Below, piece by piece: positions 43,226-55,900 of a stretch of 64,000 nt of DNA. Under the pieces are notes generated by a model. The model had not been told where the DNA came from. It worked only from the letters and a program-made list of their open reading frames with translations, and did no database searches. Origin of the DNA: Lysobacterales bacterium 66-474 (GTDB lineage: Bacteria; Pseudomonadota; Gammaproteobacteria; Xanthomonadales; Rhodanobacteraceae). The stretch is from contig MKWP01000004.1 in assembly GCA_001899805.1 (NCBI GenBank), positions 124,001-188,000 on the forward strand. The letters run 5' to 3'. A program made the translations under genes and the position numbers. The first letter of the stretch is position 1; every line of letters begins with the position of its first letter.

Positions 43226-44224
43226 ATGATAGTCCCGTCATTGCAGGCGCATTCGCCATCAAAAGCGTGGCGTCGAAGAGCGTCGGTTCTGCTCCGCATC
43301 CTGTTCTTCGGTGCATCAATAGCGTTTCTCATCCACTTTGCATCGGGACTCGCCAACACCAATGGACTTCACGGCCTTCGACCCGATACATACCTTGCCA
43401 TCGGCATCGCGGTGATCTTGATCTCGCTGACCAGCGTCGTGTCTGCAGTGGCATGGAACATACTACTTGCCGGGCTGTCCTGCCGCGTCGCGATCGTACC
43501 GTCCACCGCTGTTTACCTGAGTACGCAAATCGCCAAATACCTTCCGGGCAATGTTGGTCACTATGTCGGAAGGGTCGCCTTGGCACGGACGCGCCTGAAG
43601 GTGCCAGCCGCTCCCGCCGTACTGTCTCTCCTGCAAGAAGCGGGTCTTGCATGTGCGGGCGCTCTATTCATCGGTCTGGGGCTCTATTGCCTTCTGCCCG
43701 ACGGAACCCTGCACGGGATGAGTCGTGCAGATTCCTACGCGGCATTCCTGCTCTTCGCGATCCTGTTGATCGGGGCGGTCCTGGTTGCAGGAATGTTGCG
43801 CAAAAGGCTCAAGCTGCACCGTACCATAATCCGGAAGTTCGTCGACGTCGTCCCGGCCCTGTATCCGTCGCTGTGGTCGCTGCCGTTCTACATTGCGGGA
43901 TATGTGCTTGTCGGCATCGCCGCTGGGGTTATTGCTGCAAGTCTTGTACCCCTTCGGATACAGGATTGGGGCGTCATCTGTGGGGCATATTCACTTGCAT
44001 GGATAATCGGGTTTCTGATCCCTGGGGCGCCAGGCGGGCTTGGGGTCCGCGAGTCAGCGCTGGTGCTCCTGCTCGCCGGCACCTTCCCCCGGGATGTTGT
44101 GCTCCTGATCGCACTCCTTGCGCGTCTCGCCTCGGTCGGCGCAGACGTACTTGCTTTCATTGTCGGCCTGCTTCTGATGTGCAAAGTGCGGCCCGATCCG
44201 AACTTCTCCGACATCGCCAAATAG
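43226..44224 (+). CDS. UPF0104/lysylphosphatidylglycerol synthase TM-like membrane protein
   Basis: A 332-residue inner membrane protein with about eight hydrophobic segments. Family features: VSAVAWNILLAGLS, STQIAKYLPGNVGHYVGRVAL and FLIPGAPGGLGVRESAL. These match the flippase-like domain family related to AglD and MprF membrane parts. In a polysaccharide cluster it may help move or use lipid-linked sugars. It starts 9 bp after the methyltransferase gene, and the next gene starts 7 bp after it. Confidence 0.8.
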   Translation: MIVPSLQAHSPSKAWRRRASVLLRILFFGASIAFLIHFASGLANTNGLHGLRPDTYLAIGIAVILISLTSVVSAVAWNILLAGLSCRVAIVPSTAVYLSTQIAKYLPGNVGHYVGRVALARTRLKVPAAPAVLSLLQEAGLACAGALFIGLGLYCLLPDGTLHGMSRADSYAAFLLFAILLIGAVLVAGMLRKRLKLHRTIIRKFVDVVPALYPSLWSLPFYIAGYVLVGIAAGVIAASLVPLRIQDWGVICGAYSLAWIIGFLIPGAPGGLGVRESALVLLLAGTFPRDVVLLIALLARLASVGADVLAFIVGLLLMCKVRPDPNFSDIAK

Positions 44225-44231
44225 GATCATC

Positions 44232-44912
44232 ATGAAGAAAATCTTTTCAACCATCGGGAAGCTGCTTCCTCTGATCAGATTTCGAGAATCCTCGAAATAC
44301 TGGGAGGATCGCTACCGTCTCGGCGGGGAGTCCGGGGAGGGTTCACGCGGGATGAACGCCGAATACAAAGCGTCGGTGATCAACCGCTTCATAGCCGAAC
44401 ATGACGTGCGTTCGTTGATCGAATTCGGTTGTGGTGACGGAGTGCAACTCGATATGTTCAACGCCTCCGCTTACATCGGAGTGGACGTGAGCCGGACGGT
44501 AATTCAACAGTGTCGCACGCGTTTCTCGAACGACGCGAGCAAAAGATTTATTCTGACCAACGATTACGTGGGAGAAGGCGGGGATCTTTCCCTGTCTCTC
44601 GACGTGATCTTTCATCTCGTCGAGGATCCGGTATACAACACGTATCTCGAACGACTGTTCGCCGCGGCGGAACGCTATGTGCTGATCTACTCAACCAGCA
44701 CAGATCTTCGGGACACCGGGGTGCCGCATGTACGACACCGGGATGTCGCCGCAGACGTGCGCCGGCTCTTCCCGCAATTCGAACGCATGGCCCCAGAGGA
44801 GGAACGTCTGCCGCCGCCGGTTCGGTTTGATCGCGGGCTGCCGACACGCTTCTTTATGTACCAACGTCAAGGCGCGATCCGTCAGGGAATGGGTGACCAT
44901 ACCGAGCTATAG
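44232..44912 (+). CDS. SAM-dependent methyltransferase-like protein
   Basis: A 226-residue protein with motif I SLIEFGCGDGVQLDMF (about 62-77), YIGVDVSRTVIQQC and LSLDVIFHLVEDP. The N-terminus KYWEDRYRLGGESGEGSRG resembles methyltransferases of polysaccharide and polyketide clusters. Last gene of the four-gene cluster. Its 3' end overlaps the convergent metallopeptidase gene by 31 bp (44882-44912), with no terminator visible between them. Confidence 0.78.
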   Translation: MKKIFSTIGKLLPLIRFRESSKYWEDRYRLGGESGEGSRGMNAEYKASVINRFIAEHDVRSLIEFGCGDGVQLDMFNASAYIGVDVSRTVIQQCRTRFSNDASKRFILTNDYVGEGGDLSLSLDVIFHLVEDPVYNTYLERLFAAAERYVLIYSTSTDLRDTGVPHVRHRDVAADVRRLFPQFERMAPEEERLPPPVRFDRGLPTRFFMYQRQGAIRQGMGDHTEL

Positions 44913-47134
44913 GATTGGGAGATGTGCTGTCCGGTGAATCCATTTCCGTTGCTCGTCCAGATGACAAGGTTGTGGGCACTGTTGGTCCAAAGGAGGTCGG
45001 CCTTCCCATCCCCATTGAAATCGCCCGTAGCAACAAGGTAATAGCCAGCGCCCGTAGCTTGGTTATTCATGGACAGTACCCGGATTCCGTTCATGGTCCA
45101 CCAACCGAAGTAGCTGCTCGTTGAATTGGAGAACAACAAATCGGCCTTTCCATCTCCATCCACGTCGCCGGCGCCCAAAAGTTTCCATCCCGGCCCGTAG
45201 GACTGGATATGTTGTCCGACGAAACCGGATCCCGTGCTCATCCAGATGACGAGGGCTCGACTGGCGTTGGTCCAGGCAATGTCAACCTTACCGTCACCGT
45301 CGAAATCGCCGATCGCAGCGACCGAGTAACCCGAGCCGGTAGCCTGGTTGTTCATGGACAGTACTTGTGCCCCGTTCATGATCCACCACCCGAAATAGTT
45401 GCTCGTCGGATTTTGAAACAGCAGATCGGCCTTGCCATCGCCATCTACATCGCCAGCGCCCACGACCTTCCATCCCGGCCCCACAGTTGCAACGTATTGT
45501 GACGTGAAGCCTGAGCCGTTACTCAGCCATATATAAAGCGCGTTCGACTTGCTTATCCAAACGATGTCGGCCTTCCCGTCGCCATTGAAATCACCGGTCG
45601 CAACCACGCTGTAACCCAAGGTCATGGATTGATTACTTGTCGACGTCACCTGGGTGCCGTTCATCAGCCACCATCCAAGGTAGCCTTGGCTTGTGTTTTG
45701 GAACAGCAAGTCGGATTTGCCATCTCCGTTGACATCGTTGTGGAGGGATGCTCTTAGTGGGGGTGGCGTGCCCACTGTGGTCGGCTCGAACGCCGCGATC
45801 AGCGCCGCGGTATTGTTCAAGCTGTGCACGTTGTCGGCAGAACTCGTTGTATTGCTGTCCGGCACGCCGCAAGGGCTGTTCTGACAAGTGGAAATGTTGG
45901 GATTGGAAAATACGGAAAGCGGTGTGGCGGTCTTTGCGCCATAGGCCATGATGGTCGAGAACCCGCTGGCACCGTTGCCGAGGTAACCGTAGGAGTACGA
46001 GTACGCACCAGGTTCGGTGGCATTGGCACGATCGTGCGCGCTACCCATGTTGTGGCCGAGTTCGTGCGCGAAGGTGGTGTCGAGGCAGAAATAACCGCCA
46101 CTCTTGCCGTCGCTGACCACGTTGTAGCCGTAGGGTTTCTGCTGGCTCGGCACGATCTGGGTCATGTTCCCGCCAATCAGCCAACCCACGCCACAACCAC
46201 CTTGCGTGGCGTTGTCGTAGCCGCGGAGAAGCGTGACCAGATCGGCGCCATATTGGTCGCGCAGCGAGGCGACGTTTTGCAGCGACGCGGGAATGGGTAC
46301 GGTGCCGCCGCTTTCATTGATGCCGGTGATGTCATCCAATGCACTCTGGTTGGAAGTGTTGTCCGGGTAATTGACCTCGGCCGTCTTGACCAGGCGAATT
46401 TGCTGGTTGACGCCGCTGCTCGTGTACGCCGCGTTGGTCACGTCGACAAGGTTCTGGATGCGCGTCAATGTCTTACTCTGGCTACCCATCGCACTGACGT
46501 AGCCAGAGGTGTAGACAACCATCACGTCAATGGTGACGGGACCACTCGCAGCCGCCTGCACGGGTGCGGCATCAGCCACGCTCGGCGTCGCCGTGGCCAG
46601 AGAGACCCCCTTCGGATTCACCTTGGGTGGAATCACGTAGTCGCGTGCGCTGCTCACGCGCAGCGCCTCGGCCGACTGCGCCATGGCCGTGGCGGAAGTC
46701 TCCACCACATGGGTCCCCGCGGCATTCGACACGATCCGCAGCGGATACCCGGATGCCTGCGGGATCAGGCCGAACACGCTCTTGTCCGCACCGAACGTCA
46801 ACACCACGGGTTGCGCGCCGTGCACCGTCTCGACGGAGCCGACCCAAGTCCAAGTGCCATTGGCATGCAGGATGTGGCGTTGGTATTTAGCGTAGATGCG
46901 TCCGCCGGCGGGGTTGGGCAACCACATGCCGCCCTGGAACACCGCATCGAATGCATTGTCTTCGCTGACCTTGATGGGCCAGGATTTCTGGGCACCCTGC
47001 GCGAGCACTTCGGCCTTGCCGGAAGCCATGGAAAACAAGGTCGGGGTTGATGCCGCCATCGCAGCAGGCAGGCACCCGACCAGCAACGCAACAGACAGGA
47101 GGTACTTGAGGGCAGGCAGCAAGGGACGCGACAT
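44882..47134 (-). CDS. Secreted metzincin-type metallopeptidase with six calcium-binding VCBS/FG-GAP repeats
   Basis: A 750-residue protein: signal peptide (YLLSVALLVGCLPAAMAA), propeptide-like region, metalloprotease domain with zinc motif HELGHNMGSAHD (about 355-366) and a possible Met-turn TIMAYG (about 394). From about residue 465 come six repeats of the D-x-D-G-D-G-K-x-D type (DVNGDGKSD, DFNGDGKAD, DVDGDGKAD, DFDGDGKVD and so on), each about 45 residues and alternating in two forms. The repeats probably form a calcium-bound propeller for surface or glycan contact. The start at 47134 gives the signal peptide. Target unknown. Confidence 0.88.
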   Translation of the reverse strand: MSRPLLPALKYLLSVALLVGCLPAAMAASTPTLFSMASGKAEVLAQGAQKSWPIKVSEDNAFDAVFQGGMWLPNPAGGRIYAKYQRHILHANGTWTWVGSVETVHGAQPVVLTFGADKSVFGLIPQASGYPLRIVSNAAGTHVVETSATAMAQSAEALRVSSARDYVIPPKVNPKGVSLATATPSVADAAPVQAAASGPVTIDVMVVYTSGYVSAMGSQSKTLTRIQNLVDVTNAAYTSSGVNQQIRLVKTAEVNYPDNTSNQSALDDITGINESGGTVPIPASLQNVASLRDQYGADLVTLLRGYDNATQGGCGVGWLIGGNMTQIVPSQQKPYGYNVVSDGKSGGYFCLDTTFAHELGHNMGSAHDRANATEPGAYSYSYGYLGNGASGFSTIMAYGAKTATPLSVFSNPNISTCQNSPCGVPDSNTTSSADNVHSLNNTAALIAAFEPTTVGTPPPLRASLHNDVNGDGKSDLLFQNTSQGYLGWWLMNGTQVTSTSNQSMTLGYSVVATGDFNGDGKADIVWISKSNALYIWLSNGSGFTSQYVATVGPGWKVVGAGDVDGDGKADLLFQNPTSNYFGWWIMNGAQVLSMNNQATGSGYSVAAIGDFDGDGKVDIAWTNASRALVIWMSTGSGFVGQHIQSYGPGWKLLGAGDVDGDGKADLLFSNSTSSYFGWWTMNGIRVLSMNNQATGAGYYLVATGDFNGDGKADLLWTNSAHNLVIWTSNGNGFTGQHISQSYSSVWSPIP

Positions 47135-47328
47135 GGCCAGTTCCGCGAATGTAAACGAATGTGCCTTTATATCAGCGATGCCACCACACCACACTGCGGC
47201 TTGGCACACAATTCAGGTGGGGTTGCCTTTGTGCTGCCGAAAACGAGGCCAGCATCACAGGCATTCCGGACCACGCCCGGCACGGGTCGAGCTCCCTGCC
47301 GAGGCCCGAGCGCCATCGGTCGATCCGC

Positions 47329-47334
47329 TACAAT
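47329..47334 (+). promoter_or_regulatory. Possible -10 element for the acetoacetyl-CoA synthetase gene
   Basis: TACAAT, followed by TTCCGGCG, 28 bp before the ATG at 47363. The motif resembles the TATAATTTCCGG seen before etfB. The 228-bp gap between this gene and the divergent peptidase gene must hold both promoters. Confidence 0.4.
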
Positions 47335-47362
47335 TTCCGGCGTTTTCAGATCCGGACCACGC

Positions 47363-49324
<1,962 letters not shown>

Positions 49325-49351
49325 CCGAACACGGCGCGGGAGGCGTCGAGC

Positions 49352-50344
49352 ATGAAGTTGATCATCCAGATCCCCTGCCTCAATGAAGCCGCGACGCTGG
49401 GCGCGGCGTTGGCCACGCTGCCGCGTACCGTCGCAGGCTTCGACAAGGTGGAATGGCTGGTGGTGGACGACGGTTCCACCGACGGCACCACGGAGCTTGC
49501 GCGCGAACTCGGCGTCGACCATGTGATTCGGCATCCGGTCAATCGCGGGCTCGCCACCGCCTTCATGACCGGGATCGATGCCGCCCTGCGAGAGGGCGCT
49601 GACGTGATCGTCAACACCGACGCCGACAACCAATACGAGGCCGCGGATATTCCGTTGCTGGTACAGCCGATCCTCGAACACCGCGCCGACATGGTGGTCG
49701 GCGCGCGCCCCATCGCGCAGACCGAACATTTCAGCTGGATCAAGAAACAGTTGCAGCACCTCGGAAGCTGGGCGGTGCGTCTGGCCAGCAAGACGGATGT
49801 CGCCGATGCGCCGAGCGGGTTTCGGGCAATGACCCGCGAAACCGCGATGCGCCTCAACGTGTTCAACGCCTATACCTACACATTGGAAACGATCATCCAG
49901 GCGGGCCTCAGCAACCTGACCGTGGTTTCCGTGCCGATCCGCACCAATCCCGACTTGCGGCCATCACGCCTGGTCAGGAGCATTCCCAATTACGTCAAGC
50001 GCTCGCTGATGACGATCCTGCGGGTGTTCGTGATCTATCGCCCCCTGACGCTGTTCATGTGGATCAGCGCTGTTCTTGCCGTCGCCGGCCTCGCAATCGG
50101 TGCACGCTATCTGGTGTTCCTTGTTGGCGGCCATGGCAGCGGCCACGTGCAATCGCTGATCCTGGCTGCGCTGTGCATCATGCTGGGCGCGATGTCATTC
50201 ATGATCGGGCTGGTCGCCGACCTGATCGCAACCAACCGCAAGCTTCTCGAACAGATCGATTTCCGCGTCCAGCAAATCGAACTGCAACGCGCCGCGGTTG
50301 TCGCGGCAACAGGCTTCGGGCATTCGCGACCACCGCAACCCTGA
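49352..50344 (+). CDS. GT2 family glycosyltransferase with C-terminal membrane segments
   Basis: A 330-residue enzyme: GT-A fold with IIQIPCLNEAATL, VVDDGSTDGT (about 37-46) and the metal-binding NTDADNQY (about 90), followed by two hydrophobic helices (about 230-290). The layout resembles dolichyl/undecaprenyl-phosphate sugar transferases, which make a lipid-linked sugar for GT-C enzymes. The convergent neighbour at 50363 is such a GT-C-like protein, so they may act together. Confidence 0.88.
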   Translation: MKLIIQIPCLNEAATLGAALATLPRTVAGFDKVEWLVVDDGSTDGTTELARELGVDHVIRHPVNRGLATAFMTGIDAALREGADVIVNTDADNQYEAADIPLLVQPILEHRADMVVGARPIAQTEHFSWIKKQLQHLGSWAVRLASKTDVADAPSGFRAMTRETAMRLNVFNAYTYTLETIIQAGLSNLTVVSVPIRTNPDLRPSRLVRSIPNYVKRSLMTILRVFVIYRPLTLFMWISAVLAVAGLAIGARYLVFLVGGHGSGHVQSLILAALCIMLGAMSFMIGLVADLIATNRKLLEQIDFRVQQIELQRAAVVAATGFGHSRPPQP

Positions 50345-50362
50345 CGCCAGGACCGCAGGCGC

Positions 50363-52930
50363 TCATGGCTTCCCCTTTTTCGGCGGAGCACTTTCTGGAT
50401 GTCCGCCCTGCGGAAGGACGCGCCCGCGTTCCAAGGCAACGCCCAGTTGCCGATCATCGGAATTGAGATTCAGCTCCTGCGGACTTGTGGCATCCGGAAG
50501 CGATAACTCCACGTTGACGCGTTGCGTTGATTCGGCCTGCGGCACCCGAATCGGGATTCGCATCGTCAGGCTGGCATCAGGATACTCCACGGTGTACGTG
50601 TCAACGGGGTTGCCATCGACACTTGCATAGATCCTCTGCATGCGATGGTTCTCCGTCACGAACGCCCGCGCGTCGAGCTCGAGCAGGAACGACTTGGCAG
50701 ATTCCGGAAGATCGCGAAGGTCCACCGACAGCACGGCTTCGTGGCCCACGCTCCACGTTCCCCATGGCTCTTGACCGCTCCAGCCTGAATGGAGCCAGGC
50801 ACTGCCAAGGCCGCCGACCGCAAATGAAAACGGCATGTCGAAGGGTATCCGCAGGCGACCCAGCCGATACATGTTCAACACCATGTCCTGACTCAACGCG
50901 AGCTGGCGCGGGAATGAGTGGTTCCGTGCGTAGGACTTCACGCGGAAGCGGACACTGTCGACAAGCTTGAAATTGCCCGGCACGCTTTCGCGAGGCGTGA
51001 GCAGGAAGATATCGTCGTACAGGGAATCGAGTTTGGCGAGGTATCCCTCGTCCTGCAGGTCCTTGCTGTCGACCACCATCGTCGTGCGATGGAACGTGTA
51101 CAACAGCGGCGTCTCGACCTGGTTGCGGTCGAAGGTCGAAAACGGCGGGATCTGAAGCAAAATCAGGTCAGCGGGATCCACCGAGGCGGTCAGCCTCGCC
51201 AGGCCCGCATAGGCGCCATCGTTCTCGTTCTTTCCGATCTGCGCGGCAGAAATGCCGGCGGCATACACGGCGCTGATGACCAGGGCCCAGGACAACGCCT
51301 TTTTGCCGTGGCCCCCACGCATCGACGCCCAGGCACATACCACCAGAAGCAGCATGCATGGAACAAGCCCGCTCAAGAGGTAGCGTGCGTAATAGGGGCT
51401 GTAGGGAATCACCCACTGCAGAAGCGCGATGTAGGCAAAGAGCCCCGCGGCCAACCAGCGCAGGAACGCGATCCGCGGATCGGCGCTGCGCCAGGCGACG
51501 AGCACCAGGAACGCCAGCACCAGCAAAGGCCCCAGGTACACAACCAGCGTCCACAGACTGCTGGCTGACGCCGCCGTCCACCCGGCGCCCGCCAGATGCC
51601 ACATGTCCGCGAACCCGGCGCTTCCGACATAACGGTTGGTCCACCCCAAACGATAGATCCGCGCGATTCCAAACACCAGCGCCAGCCATACGATGATGCC
51701 GGGCAAGCGCCGCCACGCACCATCGAAGTGCGCCGCGAACCGCTCACGGAACCGCGCACGTTCGGCCACGATGGCCAACCCGCCCCAAAAAACCAATACC
51801 ACCGCGCCCAGTGCCTGAAGAACGATCCGCCAGTGCCGCCCGAAAAGAGGTTCGAAGGACAGGCGGTAAATGTCGCGGGAGTAGTCTCGCGACCAGACGA
51901 GGCCATACGCAACCGAAATCAGGTACATGGCCGTCACGGCCAGGGCGAACCACTGCACCGCTCGCCGTCTGCGCGGGTCGGCGTCCCGCAGCAGCGTCAC
52001 CCATGCCATCGCTACGATGAAGGGTACATACATGAACCCGTCGATGCGGGTGGTGAACGCGCACAGGAAAGCGAGGCTGGACCATGCCAGCCACCCGGCC
52101 CGCCTGTGCGCGGGTGCCGCGGACCAATAGACCGCCAGCAGCGTGAATCCCGCCAGCATGAAGCACAATGCCGGCACTTCGGTGACCGGGAACTTGGAGA
52201 AAAAAGCATGCAAGGGGCTGAGTGCCAGCAAGCCACCCGCGAACAACGCGGGTCGATACGATTCGGTCAGCAACAATGTCAGTCGGTAGAAAAACACGAT
52301 CGACAACAAAGCGAAGAGCGTCAGCGCGTACACCGCCGCCGCCTGTCCGAACACTCCGCCCGCGATCGCCATCCAGACCGGGAAGACGTCGTAGAACTGG
52401 AAGCTGAGCTTGCCTAGATCCGAATTGCGCGCATACACGCCGGCCAGGAATCCGTCTGCGCCGGATCGGTTCCTGGCCAAGTACCGGTCAAGGAATGGCG
52501 TGTTCTCCAGCTGTCGCTCGACCTTGTCGGAGACGGCGATTCCGCCGGTGTCTTCGATGTAATGGGCGATGTTCACGTAAAGGCCCTGATCCTGGCCGCC
52601 GAGCACGTAGTGATACACCGGCGAGCGGAAGAACAGGGCGACCAGCACCAGCAACACGACATGGCGCCAACGCGGGGCCGGGCCAGGCCAGGCGCTACCG
52701 TTCTTGCGTGTCCGGTGCAGATGCCAGGCGGCGGCTGCGACGGCAACGACCAATATCTGGGGTGCATGGAACACGCCTGCGAGCGCTGCCGCCAACCCCA
52801 CCAGGCTGGCGACGACGATGAAGACGGTCATCGCGGCCAGCGCGCGATCGACTGTCATGCCACGCCCGGACGGGATCATGCCGCTTTCATGATCCTCCGG
52901 CGCGGCCATCGTGTTCTGGTCCGTACTCAC
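50363..52930 (-). CDS. Multi-pass membrane glycosyltransferase (GT-C, ArnT/PMT-like)
   Basis: An 855-residue protein with about 11-13 hydrophobic segments in the first 560 residues and a soluble periplasmic-type C-terminal part. The first loop has YVLGGQDQGLYVN, similar to the acidic catalytic loop of dolichyl-phosphate-sugar-using GT-C enzymes, and LSPLHAFFSKFPVTEVPA follows. It should use a polyprenyl-phosphate sugar at the outer face of the inner membrane. Last gene of the minus-strand polysaccharide operon. Confidence 0.75.
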   Translation of the reverse strand: MSTDQNTMAAPEDHESGMIPSGRGMTVDRALAAMTVFIVVASLVGLAAALAGVFHAPQILVVAVAAAAWHLHRTRKNGSAWPGPAPRWRHVVLLVLVALFFRSPVYHYVLGGQDQGLYVNIAHYIEDTGGIAVSDKVERQLENTPFLDRYLARNRSGADGFLAGVYARNSDLGKLSFQFYDVFPVWMAIAGGVFGQAAAVYALTLFALLSIVFFYRLTLLLTESYRPALFAGGLLALSPLHAFFSKFPVTEVPALCFMLAGFTLLAVYWSAAPAHRRAGWLAWSSLAFLCAFTTRIDGFMYVPFIVAMAWVTLLRDADPRRRRAVQWFALAVTAMYLISVAYGLVWSRDYSRDIYRLSFEPLFGRHWRIVLQALGAVVLVFWGGLAIVAERARFRERFAAHFDGAWRRLPGIIVWLALVFGIARIYRLGWTNRYVGSAGFADMWHLAGAGWTAASASSLWTLVVYLGPLLVLAFLVLVAWRSADPRIAFLRWLAAGLFAYIALLQWVIPYSPYYARYLLSGLVPCMLLLVVCAWASMRGGHGKKALSWALVISAVYAAGISAAQIGKNENDGAYAGLARLTASVDPADLILLQIPPFSTFDRNQVETPLLYTFHRTTMVVDSKDLQDEGYLAKLDSLYDDIFLLTPRESVPGNFKLVDSVRFRVKSYARNHSFPRQLALSQDMVLNMYRLGRLRIPFDMPFSFAVGGLGSAWLHSGWSGQEPWGTWSVGHEAVLSVDLRDLPESAKSFLLELDARAFVTENHRMQRIYASVDGNPVDTYTVEYPDASLTMRIPIRVPQAESTQRVNVELSLPDATSPQELNLNSDDRQLGVALERGRVLPQGGHPESAPPKKGKP

Positions 52931-52990
52931 GGAGATGCGGGAGTCTTGTTCACTGCAACCATCCGTCGGAACCCCATCGAACTCGCCTTG

Positions 52991-55900
52991 CTATGCATGG
53001 AAGCCGGAAGTCCGATCCTCGCACACATCCGGACCCGGCGTCGCCGAGCGGCCGTCCAATTTGATCACATCGAGCAGTTGGTGCGTGCTCTGGCGCCACG
53101 TCAACGGCGTGGGCGTCGGCACATCCGGCAGCCGGCCTTGCTGCGCGCGGATCTCCCAATCGGAAATCGCGCGCACCAGTTCCGTGGCATTGGCGGCGTC
53201 GAAGTAAACGACCGCTTCCCCAGCCACCTCATGGAACACCGGTAGATTCCTCGCGAGCACCGGGATGCGATGGCGGGCAGCCTCGATCAGGGGCAGGCCG
53301 AAACCTTCGCCGAACGAAGCCGCCAGCAACACACTGGACGCGGCGTAAACCGAACCAAGCGCCTCGTCACTCAGCGCCTCGAACCAGAACAACCGCCGGC
53401 CTGACTCGGGGTGCCCGCGCAAGCGCCCGACCAGTGCTTCCGTATGCCAGCCCGGCTTGCCCACGATCGCAAGGCACGCCTGGCTCCCCTGCGACCAAAG
53501 CATTTCGAACGCATCGAGTGCCTGCGCGTAGCCCTTGCGCGCCTCGACGGTACCGACCATCAGGAACACGCGGCGCTTGCGCCAGCGTGCCAGCGCGCGC
53601 GCCGTTTCCGCCCTCGTGCCCGTAGTCGGCTTGCTCGATTCAATATCCGAACCCAAGTGGAACCATGCGATCTCGAGCGGCTCACTGCGGGCCGGGCGCG
53701 CGCGCTCCAGCCAATGGGAAAATTCGCCGGCCACGGCCCGCGAAATCGCGACCACGCTGTTCGAAACCCTGGCGACGGAACGTCGCCATTGGTCCAGCCA
53801 ACCGACCAAATCTTCCGGGAACCACTCCGGATGCAGTGCAGCCAGCATGTCGTACAGGACGAAATGGATGCGGACTCCCTGCCTGCGCATGCGCAGCAGC
53901 GCACGCTCGCACCCCGGCACGATGTGCGGGGCCAGATCGAGACCAAGGAAAACATCGCCATCCGACACGTCGACTCGGCTGTCCGATTTGGGCGCTGCAC
54001 CGATGCCGAGAAACCGGCTCGTGAAGGCACGCGCATACCTGTACCCGGCGCCGCCTTCGCCATACACGGCATAAACCGGTTCCACGCGAAAGCCTTCCGG
54101 GGGGAACCGCAGCAGCTCCAGCACGATGCTGCGCACCACGCGCTGGATTCCGCTGTGGGCATCGGTGGTCGAGAGCTGTGAAACATCGACCAGCAACTGG
54201 CGCTGCGAGACGTCCTGGGGAACAACTTCGGCGAGCGCCTGTGCTGCATGCTCGATGTCTCCCGGCTGGGCGACGGTGCCCGTGGTGCGCGCAATCAGTT
54301 CTTGTGCGACACGGTGCATTCGACGGTGCGAACTGGTGGCATGGAAATTTTCGATCGCAGCCCGGTATCGCGCGGCGATCCGGGCCGGGTCGTGCATCTG
54401 CTCGAGGTAGGCACGCCCCGCCCGGCCCAGCGCCTCGCGGCGTGCCATATCGTCCGATAGCGATTCCAGCGCCGCCGCCAACTCCCGATCTTCGAACTCA
54501 TCGGAGATCATGCACACGGCATCCGCGGGCAATTCCGCAGCCGACCCGTGCGCGTTCGCGATCACTGCGCGCCCGGATGCGAAGCCATCCAGAATCGCGG
54601 CCGAGGTTTCCCCGCGCGAACTGGCTCGCAACTGCACTACCACGTCGGCGGCCGCAAGGTAGAGATCGTAGATGGCCGCGTCGACGTAGCCCGTGATCCT
54701 TACCTGCTCCTCGATGCCGCGTTCACGAGCCTGTCCCAGCAGCGACGCAGTGAATGCGTTGTCATGGCTGTCGCCCACGAACACGAGCAGACCGCCATGC
54801 GCTTTCGCCAGTCGGGAAAGCCCCCACGCGGAAACGAGCCGGTCGCAGAGCTTGGGCGGATTCACGACCCCGAAACTGGCAACCACGAATCCGGCGTCCG
54901 ATATCCCGAGTGCGCGACGCGCCTCTTCGCGGGAACAAGGGTTCCGTTTGGAGCGAAGCAGCGGGATGTGCAACATGCGGGCAGTCGCGGCTTCCCCATA
55001 CCAGCTCGCCGCCAGCCGCTTGCAAAAACCGGAATGCACGATGACCCCGTCGCTGTCACGCAGAACGTTCCAGTTGCTGGGATATTTCCGCGCGACCTCA
55101 CCGGGGGCGGCTCCGTCGCACTGCGCAAGCAGCGCGCGGTAGCCGTGGGATTCGTACAAGGCGCGCGTCCAGAACCCGGAATCGGAGCCCGACGCGGCAA
55201 CGTGCGCACTGATATGGCCGAGATAGAAATCGTGCAGTACCGCGGTCCCGGGGTGTCGCGACAACAAGTCAAACATGTGCCCGTGGAAAGACGAATTGCC
55301 GACCTGGTAAAGCACGCGGTCATAGTGCGCGGCGTGGCGATCGAACCACTCGCTGCTTCGCCACTGGCAGCCCAACGGCACGCATGCGCCGATTTCCGCC
55401 TGATCGCTCACGACCTCGATTTCGTAGTGGCGAGTCAGTTCCGGCAACAGTTCTGCGCCATAATCCGCGATGCCCGTTCGTTCCGGGGGCAGGGGCGAGA
55501 CATACGCAAGACGGGGTTTTCTGCCGGACGAATCGTGCACCGGTGGCACCCCGTGTGCCGCGTGTACCGCCTCCATCGCCTCCAGTGCGCGCCGCGCACT
55601 CTCGTCCCACGAAAACTGCTTCGCCCGCTCCAATCCACGCTCCGACAATGAACGCCGGAACCCCGCGTCCTCCAGCACCCGGCTCATCAATCCGGCCATC
55701 GCCTCCTCGTCATGCGGATCGAACAACGCGTCGCTCCGCCCCACCACCTCCGGCAAACTCGACGTGTTCGACGCGATCACCGGCGCCCCGCAAGCCATCG
55801 CTTCCAGCGCCGGCAATCCGAATCCTTCATGCCACGACGGAAACACGAACAACTTGCACAGGTTGTACAACGCCACCAAATCCTCGTCGCTGACAAACCC

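Noticed and set aside
45000-45740. Regularly spaced repeats in the peptidase gene as a possible repeat array
   Set aside because: They encode VCBS/FG-GAP calcium-binding units in a single frame.
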